A DNA stretch of 64,000 nt, taken from assembly GCA_022844275.1 (NCBI GenBank), contig JALHMB010000010.1, positions 1 through 64,000 on the forward strand. Reading direction: 5' to 3'. The notes below the pieces were generated by a model that saw only the letters and a list, made by a program, of their open reading frames with translations, was not told the DNA's origin and searched no databases. The DNA comes from Hyphomicrobiaceae bacterium. Its GTDB lineage: Bacteria > Pseudomonadota > Alphaproteobacteria > Rhizobiales > Hyphomicrobiaceae. Below, in pieces: positions 56,350 through 64,000 of the stretch; position 1 is the stretch's first letter, and every line of letters starts with the position of its first letter. The translations under genes were made by a program, and so were the position numbers.

Positions 56350-56356
56350 GGGTGGC

Positions 56357-56782
56357 TCAGCTTCCGGGATCGCCGACGAGGTCCACCGCAGCGATGCCGG
56401 CGAGGGCTGCTTCCTCGTCATTGTCGGAGCTGTCGCCCGAAATGCCGATCGCGCCAAGTAGCTCGCCTTCCTTCGAGCGAATTAGAACGCCGCCAGGAAC
56501 GGGCACGAGCAAGCCGCCGACGGCGTGCGTCACTGCAGCATAGAAATGGGGTTGGTTCTGAACGCGCGTGTACAGCGTGCGCGAGCCAAAACCCATGGCG
56601 AGCGCGCCGTGCGCCTTGCCGGCCGCAATCTCGGCACGCTTGAGGCTCGTGCCATCCTCCGCGGCGGCGAACTTCAGCACGCCGCGCGCATCGAGCACGA
56701 TGATGGCAAGCGGGAGCATCTTGCGGCTGCGGGCGTGGGCAATCGCGGCTTCTACCATGCCTTGGGCGGCGGTGAGCTTCAT
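56357..56782 (-). CDS. GlcG/HbpS-like heme-binding-family protein
   Basis: The protein has 141 residues forming a single GlcG/HbpS domain. It has LTAAQGMVEAAIAHARSR, IVLDARGVLKFAAAEDG, FGSRTLYTRVQNQPHF, and the GGLLVPVPGGVLI segment followed by GAIGISGDSSDNDEEAAL. Members bind haem or act in glycolate metabolism, often with unknown function. It is placed just upstream of mutM (7 bp) and is probably co-transcribed with it. Confidence 0.9.
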   Translation of the reverse strand: MKLTAAQGMVEAAIAHARSRKMLPLAIIVLDARGVLKFAAAEDGTSLKRAEIAAGKAHGALAMGFGSRTLYTRVQNQPHFYAAVTHAVGGLLVPVPGGVLIRSKEGELLGAIGISGDSSDNDEEAALAGIAAVDLVGDPGS

Positions 56783-56951
56783 GCGGTGGCACTCCTGGGC
56801 GCGAGCAGAAAGACGCCACTTCTAGCGGACGGGGTGCTGCACGGCGAGAGCGTCGCCGCATCCTGTGGAACCGCAGGTGACTTTGGGGCCTTCCTCCAAA
56901 TGGAGGGGACACCACCAAGAAACGCGTGACAAGAAACCAAAGGAGACATCC

Positions 56952-57134
56952 ATGCAAGCGACAGAGATCCAGACTCAGGCCCGAATGCTGTTCGAGGTGC
57001 ACGGTCCCAAGGCCGTAGTCGAGGCCAGCAAGAAGGCCAAGGACTGCGAGCATTCCGGCGACATGGCCGGGGCCTCGGACTGGCGGCGCATCGAGAGTGC
57101 GCTCAAGCTCATGCAAGGCCCCAGGGAAACCTGA
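56952..57134 (+). CDS. Small conserved protein, 60 residues
   Basis: A strong ribosome-binding site (AAAGGAGA) precedes the ATG. It reads [20 protein letters not shown], then [17 protein letters not shown] and [19 protein letters not shown]. It is fully helical and soluble with one Cys. Similar small proteins occur throughout Rhizobiales near metabolic genes, without a known function. It is followed by ubiE (95 bp). Confidence 0.7.
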   Translation: MQATEIQTQARMLFEVHGPKAVVEASKKAKDCEHSGDMAGASDWRRIESALKLMQGPRET

Positions 57135-57228
57135 CGGCAAAACTCGAGGTGACCAAGTTCGGACATCTGGCGGGCCGCGGCGGTTTAGTGCCTATCGCGG
57201 CCCGCAGCGCGGCATTAGTGTGCCCGAC

Positions 57229-58005
57229 ATGAGCGGCACTCAGCATTCACAACCTCACGGCACGACTACCTTCGGCTTTCGCGAAGTGGCGGAGGGGGAG
57301 CGCCAGGGGCTTGTCAACGAGGTGTTCAGTGGCGTGGCCGAGCGCTACGACCTCATGAACGATCTCATGTCCGGGGGGCTCCACCGTCTCTGGAAGGACG
57401 ACTTTATCGTCCGCCTCAACCCACCGAGGAGCGCGACGCCTTTCCGGTTGATCGATGTCGCCGGCGGGACGGCCGATATCGCGCTCAAGGCGGTCGCAGG
57501 CGGTGGCGCGGGCGTCAGCGCCATCGTCTGCGACATCAGTCCCGAGATGCTGGACGTCGGGAAGCGCAAGATCGCGGAAGCGGGTTTGGCAGAGCGCATT
57601 GCCACGGTCCTCGGCAATGCCGAGGCACTGCCGTTCGCGGATCGCTCATTCGACGCTTATACGATCGCCTTCGGCATCCGGAATGTAACCCACATCGATC
57701 GTGCGCTGGCCGAGGCGTATCGGGTACTGAAGCCCGGCGGACATTTTCTCTGTCTCGAGTTCTCGCACGTCGACGTGCCGATCCTCGACAAGATCTACGA
57801 TTTCCATTCCTTCGAGATCATTCCGCGCCTTGGAGCGCTCGCTGCCGGGGCAGCCGAACCCTACCGCTATCTCGTCGAGAGCATCCGCAATTTTCCGAAT
57901 CAGCAGGCCTTTGCGGAGCTGGTGAGGGCGGCCGGGTTCTCGAATGTGACAGTCCGCAACCTGACCGGCGGCATTGCTGCCATACACTCTGCCTGGCGCA
58001 TCTAG
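57229..58005 (+). CDS. ubiE: Ubiquinone/menaquinone biosynthesis C-methyltransferase
   Basis: The protein has 258 residues from [17 protein letters not shown]; a GTG three codons upstream is possible. It contains [19 protein letters not shown], the SAM-binding [14 protein letters not shown] (motif I), [33 protein letters not shown] and [15 protein letters not shown]. It methylates the quinone ring in ubiquinone synthesis. The expected downstream ubiB is absent; a TPR lipoprotein gene follows instead. Confidence 0.97.
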   Translation: MSGTQHSQPHGTTTFGFREVAEGERQGLVNEVFSGVAERYDLMNDLMSGGLHRLWKDDFIVRLNPPRSATPFRLIDVAGGTADIALKAVAGGGAGVSAIVCDISPEMLDVGKRKIAEAGLAERIATVLGNAEALPFADRSFDAYTIAFGIRNVTHIDRALAEAYRVLKPGGHFLCLEFSHVDVPILDKIYDFHSFEIIPRLGALAAGAAEPYRYLVESIRNFPNQQAFAELVRAAGFSNVTVRNLTGGIAAIHSAWRI

Positions 58006-58197
58006 GCCCTTGATCTTGCCCGATTTGTTGGAATGCCCTCGGTCCCCTTTTAATGCGTGTGTTCAGAGCATTTTCTAAACCTGTAGTTGTGCATTGTAAC
58101 GATTAAAGGTTTATTGACGGCTGTGCCGAAATTATCGCCCTGGGGCAGGTCCGCGGCAGGGTCGATACGCGGAGCCGGGCAGGGAGCATGAATTCCG

Positions 58198-59250
58198 ATG
58201 TTGAACGGGTTCTCGTTGCGGGCGCGCGCGTCCGCTGCGCGGGTGACGATAGTTGCGGGTCTAGCGCTCTCGCTTGGGGCCTGCTCGCAGTCGGGCAGCC
58301 TGCTTCTGAGCGAGCCGGACGTGCCGGTCCCCGGGGAGACGAAGGTTGCCGAGGCGCCACGCTCGGAAGCCGAGAAAGCCACGGAGCATTGGGGCAAGGA
58401 GCATGGGAAGCAGCCGAAGAGCGGGAAGATTGCGCTCAACTATGCCCGCAGCCTGAAGGCGCTCGGTCGAAAGGCGGAGGCGCTGGCGGTGCTTCAGTCC
58501 TCCTACCTCTATAATGCCCAGGATCGCGAATACCTCTCGGAGTTCGGTCGTCTCGCGCTCGATCAGGGCCACGCCTCGATGGCGCAGCAGCTTCTCGAGC
58601 GGGCCGACGACCCTGCGAAGCCGGATTGGCGGGTGCTCTCCGCGCGCGGCGTGGCGCTTGCCCAACAGGGTCAGTACAAGGAAGCCATCCCCTTCCTCGA
58701 GCGTGCTCGCGCCCTCGCGCCGAACCAGGCGAGCGTCATGAACAACCTTGCGCTTGCCTACACCATGGACGGTCAGGTCATGCAGGCCGAGCCCATGCTC
58801 AGGCAGGCGAATGCGGGTGCCGATACCGATCCGCGCGTCCGCCAGAATCTGGCGCTCGTGCTCGACCTTCAGGGCAAGAAGGAGGAGGCGACGCGGTTGT
58901 CCATGGGTGGCGACCAAGCCCTGCCCTCCGCTGCGCCGCCTGTCGTACCCAAGTCGATTGCGGCGCGCCCCGCGCCTGTCGCCGAGCCTGCCAAGGTCTC
59001 CGCGTCGACACCGCCGCCGCAGCCGGCCATCGCCCGCAAGGAACTGCCGCCCGTTCGCACGGCATCGATACGCGCACCGGCGCCAGCCCCTGCTCCGTCA
59101 GCGGTACCTCCGGTGACCGCGCCTCCGATGGCGGCACCCGCCTCCGAGGCAGATCCGGATGCGATCATCCGCGCGGCTATCCAGGCCGAGGTTGCGCATG
59201 AGCAGGAGCGCTCGCGCTACTTCCCGACGGCAAGCTCGCCACAGCGCTAG
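58198..59250 (+). CDS. TPR lipoprotein, TadD-like
   Basis: The protein has 350 residues. A signal peptide ending in a canonical lipobox LGAC (Cys29) is followed by three to four TPR units (about 75-215: NYARSLKALGRKAEALAVL, FGRLALDQGHASMAQQLLER, RGVALAQQGQYKEAIPFLER, NNLALAYTMDGQVMQAEPML). A Pro/Ala-rich linker (about 230-315) is followed by a charged helix. This layout is like TadD, the lipoprotein of Flp pilus assembly. A flp pilin gene is found 2.3 kb away, so a Tad role is plausible, but no other tad gene is in the window. Confidence 0.8.
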   Translation: MLNGFSLRARASAARVTIVAGLALSLGACSQSGSLLLSEPDVPVPGETKVAEAPRSEAEKATEHWGKEHGKQPKSGKIALNYARSLKALGRKAEALAVLQSSYLYNAQDREYLSEFGRLALDQGHASMAQQLLERADDPAKPDWRVLSARGVALAQQGQYKEAIPFLERARALAPNQASVMNNLALAYTMDGQVMQAEPMLRQANAGADTDPRVRQNLALVLDLQGKKEEATRLSMGGDQALPSAAPPVVPKSIAARPAPVAEPAKVSASTPPPQPAIARKELPPVRTASIRAPAPAPAPSAVPPVTAPPMAAPASEADPDAIIRAAIQAEVAHEQERSRYFPTASSPQR

Positions 59251-59273
59251 CCCACGTCACACAAATGGGAAGT

Positions 59274-59296
59274 TCCGGGAGGGTTTGCCTCCCGGA
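59274..59296. terminator. Hairpin after the TPR lipoprotein gene
   Basis: A 9-bp stem tccgggagg/cctcccgga with a 5-nt loop (gtttg), 23 bp after the stop. It is followed by cttacgtcttt, a weak T tract. The core of the stem is identical to the one near 20.9 kb. Confidence 0.6.
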
Positions 59297-59409
59297 CTTA
59301 CGTCTTTCTAGCTCGCAGCCTCAGGTGAGATCTGTCCGCTTGGCGGCCGCGGGCATGGCACTACGGATTGAGGCGACAGCACCTCTTTCCAGCAGCCCGC
59401 GGCGATAAA

Positions 59410-61038
59410 TCAGAGCCGCGAGACTTCCGTCTCTTTCGACGTGATGAACTCGAGCAGCGCCGGCTGCCCCTTCTGGGTTGCAGCAATGCCGCGCTTGATG
59501 GCCGCGACGATGTCGTCCGGCTTCTCGACGCGCTCGCCGTAGCCGCCGAACGCGCGTGCCATGGCGGCATAGTCGCCCGAGATGTCCGTCGAGCGATACT
59601 TCTCCGTCGAGATGGGCATCACCTTGAGCTCGATTGCCATGGAGAAGTTGTTCAGCAGGATCGACATGATCGGGATGCGCTCGCGCACGGCCGTCTCGAA
59701 GTCCATGCCCGTGAAGCCGATTGCCGCATCACCCCACACGTTGATGCAGAGCTTGTCCGGCTTGGCGAGCTTGGCGCCCATGGCAAAGCCGAGGCCCGCG
59801 CCGAGCTGGGTCGTCTTGCCCCACCCGATGTAGGAGAGCGGGGTCGTCGACTTCCAGAATGGCGAGAGCTGGTCGCGTGGGCTGCCGGCATCGTGCGTGA
59901 TGATCGTGTTGGCGATGTCGACGGTCTTCTGCAGATCCCAGAGCACGCGATAGGGATTGAGTGGGGCATCGTTGCTCGTGAGCTTTGGCATCCACTTCGC
60001 GAGCCAGGGCTCGTTCGTGTCACTGATCTCCTTGGCAACCTTCTTGGCGTCCTTGGGCTTGTTGCCGTGGAGCTTGCGCACCTCCGCGAGCATGGCCCCG
60101 AGCACGATCTTGGCGTCGCCCGCGATGCCGAGCGCCACTGGCACATCCTTGTTGATGTCGCCTGGATCGAGCGTCGCCTGAATAATTCGTGCGCCGGCCG
60201 GCATCTTCACGCCGAAGTTCGTCTCGGTGAACGAGCAGCCGATGCCGAAGATGAGATCCGACTTGTCGAGGAATGTGCGTACGGCTTGCGGAATGGCGAG
60301 ACCGCCAGAGCCGAGCGAGAGGGGATGCGTCTCGGGGAAGGCGCTCTTGCCTTCGAGGCTCGTTGTGACGGGGATGGCGAGCAGCTCGGCGAGCTCCTTG
60401 AGCTCGGTCCAGGCTTCGGCCCAGTGCACGCCCTGGCCGGCGTAGATGACCGGCCGCTTGGCCGCGACCAGAATCTTGGCAGCTTCGGCCACGGCCGAGA
60501 GATCGGTGCCGGTGCGGATGCGCTGTGGGACGACGTAGTCCTTGGGATCGACCTCCTCATTCCAGAGGTCGGTCGGGATCTCGACGAGCACCGGCCCGCC
60601 GCGGCCTGACTTCAGGTTCTGGAAGGCGCGGCGGAAGATGTTCGGGATCTCCTTGGCCGAGGTAATCGGCTCGGCGGTCTTGGTGATGGAGCGCATGGAG
60701 ACGGAGGCATTGTAGTTGCGCTCGACCCAGGCGAGCCGGCGCTGGTAGCCCATTGGGAGCACGAGGATCGGAACGCTCTCGCTATAGGCCTGCGCGACGC
60801 CACCGTAGGCGTTCTCGGTGCCCGGGCCGTGCTGCATGGCGAATACGCCGATCGTCTTGCCGGAGGTCACCCGGCTGACTGCGTCCGCCATGTGGAGGCC
60901 GACGCGCTCCTGGCGGACGATGATAGGGCGGATATCGAACTTGGCCGCGTGCTCGAGGATGTGATTGACGGGGTAGCCAATGATGTACTCAACGCCTTCC
61001 TGCTTGAGGATGGCGGAAATCGCATCTCCCACCTTCAT
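59410..61038 (-). CDS. Thiamine-pyrophosphate-requiring enzyme (acetolactate-synthase-like)
   Basis: The protein has 542 residues from MKVGDAISAILKQEGVEYI, with GAAGGAAA upstream. It has the three-domain TPP-enzyme fold. The catalytic Glu is in RQERVGLHMADAVSR, the middle domain has RPVIYAGQGVHW, and the TPP-binding motif runs from WGDAAIGFTGMDFETAV to SILLNNFS (GD...NN). It probably acts on a 2-oxo acid or oxalyl/benzoylformate-like substrate; acetolactate synthase proper usually carries a different FAD-binding middle region. No regulatory subunit is adjacent. Confidence 0.88.
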   Translation of the reverse strand: MKVGDAISAILKQEGVEYIIGYPVNHILEHAAKFDIRPIIVRQERVGLHMADAVSRVTSGKTIGVFAMQHGPGTENAYGGVAQAYSESVPILVLPMGYQRRLAWVERNYNASVSMRSITKTAEPITSAKEIPNIFRRAFQNLKSGRGGPVLVEIPTDLWNEEVDPKDYVVPQRIRTGTDLSAVAEAAKILVAAKRPVIYAGQGVHWAEAWTELKELAELLAIPVTTSLEGKSAFPETHPLSLGSGGLAIPQAVRTFLDKSDLIFGIGCSFTETNFGVKMPAGARIIQATLDPGDINKDVPVALGIAGDAKIVLGAMLAEVRKLHGNKPKDAKKVAKEISDTNEPWLAKWMPKLTSNDAPLNPYRVLWDLQKTVDIANTIITHDAGSPRDQLSPFWKSTTPLSYIGWGKTTQLGAGLGFAMGAKLAKPDKLCINVWGDAAIGFTGMDFETAVRERIPIMSILLNNFSMAIELKVMPISTEKYRSTDISGDYAAMARAFGGYGERVEKPDDIVAAIKRGIAATQKGQPALLEFITSKETEVSRL

Positions 61039-61518
61039 GGCTTTTCCTTCCCTGTTTGGCCGCCGGCCGGCCTTTGACCTTATTTTCCATCGAAGCACGC
61101 GCGGGTCCGACGGCCAAGCATCGGATACTGCAGATCTGGTGCGCCGGCCGTGTCTTCGCGGGCTAATCGCTCGTCTGCCGAGAGCAGTACGGGTACGATA
61201 TGCTCGTCGAAGACTTTCTGTGCGGTTATATTAATCACTGATAAACCACGATCTACGTCGCAAAACTGGCGGATCTTGCAAGCATTCGCAAGTATAATAT
61301 CATGCCATGGGCGGAATATTGGCGTAGTGTACTCAAGGTCATGGATGAGGTATTTAATATGTTGTTTCCCAATATGGATTTCTTTCGGCGAAATATGTTA
61401 TTTTTACTGGTCATTAATTTGCTCGGCGTAGGGTGACCACAAGTTCGGCCGCTAATCAATGAACGGCGGGCTTCGACCCACGAGGTCGCGGAGTTAGTCA
61501 GAGTGGGAGAGTGATATC
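61039..61518. other. AT-rich intergenic island upstream of the pilin gene
   Basis: About 480 bp between the divergent TPP-enzyme and pilin genes. From about 61.2 to 61.43 kb the sequence is strikingly AT-rich for this genome (for example tatattaatcactgataaac and tatgttatttttactggtca). It may hold the pilin promoter, a silencer-bound region, or a remnant of transferred DNA. Apart from the tentative 44-residue frame below I see no gene in it. Confidence 0.55.
61302..61436 (+). CDS. Tentative 44-residue ORF in the AT-rich island
   Basis: It begins MPWAEYWRSVLKVMDEVF, passes through PNMDFFRRN, and ends in a hydrophobic stretch MLFLLVINLLGVG. There is no ribosome-binding site before the ATG and codon use is unlike the neighbours. 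It reads like a small membrane peptide or a fragment of a larger transferred gene, but may be chance. Confidence 0.2.
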   Translation: MPWAEYWRSVLKVMDEVFNMLFPNMDFFRRNMLFLLVINLLGVG

Positions 61519-61695
61519 ATGAAGACCCTCGTTCGTTTTGCGAAGTGTGAGTCGGGCGCCACGGCCATCGAGTACGGCCTCATCGCCGCCCTGATCTCGG
61601 TTGCGATTATCGGCATCCTCGGCACGGTTGGCGACAGCCTCACGACCACGTTCACGCGCATCAACACCGAGCTGACGACTGCCAACGGCAGCTGA
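61519..61695 (+). CDS. Flp-family type IVb pilin
   Basis: The protein has 58 residues, with GGGAGAG upstream. It begins MKTLVRFAKCESGATAIEYG; the prepilin peptidase site is Gly13, followed by Ala14-Thr-Ala-Ile-Glu18-Tyr19, the G/xxxxEY motif of Flp prepilins, with Glu at +5. The hydrophobic helix LIAALISVAIIGILGTVG follows. It assembles into Tad pili used for surface attachment. No cpaA/tad genes are next to it. A hairpin terminator follows. Confidence 0.93.
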   Translation: MKTLVRFAKCESGATAIEYGLIAALISVAIIGILGTVGDSLTTTFTRINTELTTANGS

Positions 61696-61756
61696 TTTCC
61701 GGCGTACCTGACGGCGGCCTACGCCGCCCTCAGATGCCAGAATTTGACGAACAGTG

Positions 61757-61791
61757 CGCTCGCCCCTATCCGGGGCGGGCGTTCTGCTTTT
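61757..61791 (+). terminator. Intrinsic terminator after the pilin gene
   Basis: A 10-bp stem cgctcgcccc/ggggcgggcg (one G-T wobble) with a 5-nt loop is followed by ttctgctttt. It lies about 60 bp after the pilin stop and before the methionine synthase gene. Confidence 0.75.
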
Positions 61792-61917
61792 GTCGACTGA
61801 CGTCCCCCGCGGGGCATCCTTGAGTTTCCGCTGATTTCATATACACGTGACCGCGAATCTGCCCGCGGCCGTGTCGGACGCGGGTCCCGATGCATCTTTG
61901 CCGGACCTGCGTCTCAT

Positions 61918-64000
<2,083 letters not shown>

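Overview
The window is a chromosomal segment of a GC-rich alphaproteobacterium, most likely of the order Hyphomicrobiales (Rhizobiales). The evidence is the very high GC3, the TIGR02300 and DUF2852 family genes, the mutM/ubiE neighbourhood, the alphaproteobacterial style of PurF and MetH, and a CtrA-type TTAA-N7-TTAA site. I saw no rRNA, tRNA, CRISPR array, integrase or insertion sequence. Coding density is high and most genes are ordinary housekeeping or catabolic genes, with a few unusual islands.

Left part (1-7.3 kb): two paralogous small membrane proteins, a three-gene AtuA/DUF4387/SDR catabolic operon, purF, eno and a CAP-domain lipoprotein. 7.9-12.5 kb: a two-gene unit, a winged-helix-like adaptor followed by a 1141-residue protein with two separate P-loop ATPase modules, the second HerA/DUF87-like. 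I do not recognise this unit as a named system and consider it the best candidate for something undescribed. It is followed by a palindromic repeat element, dinB, an FAD-dependent reductase and an AAA+ protein whose sensor-1/arginine-finger region reads like Rubisco activase. 16.5-20.8 kb: a run of exported proteins: a curlin-repeat protein, an outer-membrane porin-like barrel, a very short trimeric autotransporter adhesin and two unknown secreted proteins.

21-33 kb: catabolic genes (2-hydroxyacid dehydrogenase, zinc alcohol dehydrogenase, methylmalonate-semialdehyde dehydrogenase, GST, carboxymuconolactone-decarboxylase-like protein, phosphodiesterase, thiolase plus HMG-CoA-synthase-like/DUF35 protein), with a macrodomain protein and a divergent XRE-regulator/membrane-protein pair. 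33-40 kb: small conserved genes, including two easily missed ones (a 64-aa TTG-start gene and a 53-aa gene), an intact class D beta-lactamase between two metallo-beta-lactamase-fold genes, DUF1499, and a class III aminotransferase followed by two related long hairpins.

40-47 kb: penicillin-binding protein 1A and a MacAB-like exporter whose adaptor carries an extra helical/low-complexity insert. 47-54.5 kb: the rimP-nusA-ylxR-infB-rbfA-truB translation operon, with terminator-like hairpins before rimP and between infB and rbfA. 54.6-64 kb: ech-mutM-glcG-like on one strand and ubiE on the other, a TPR lipoprotein, a TPP enzyme, a Flp pilin preceded by an AT-rich island, and a cobalamin-dependent methionine synthase that lacks the homocysteine domain and runs off the right edge.
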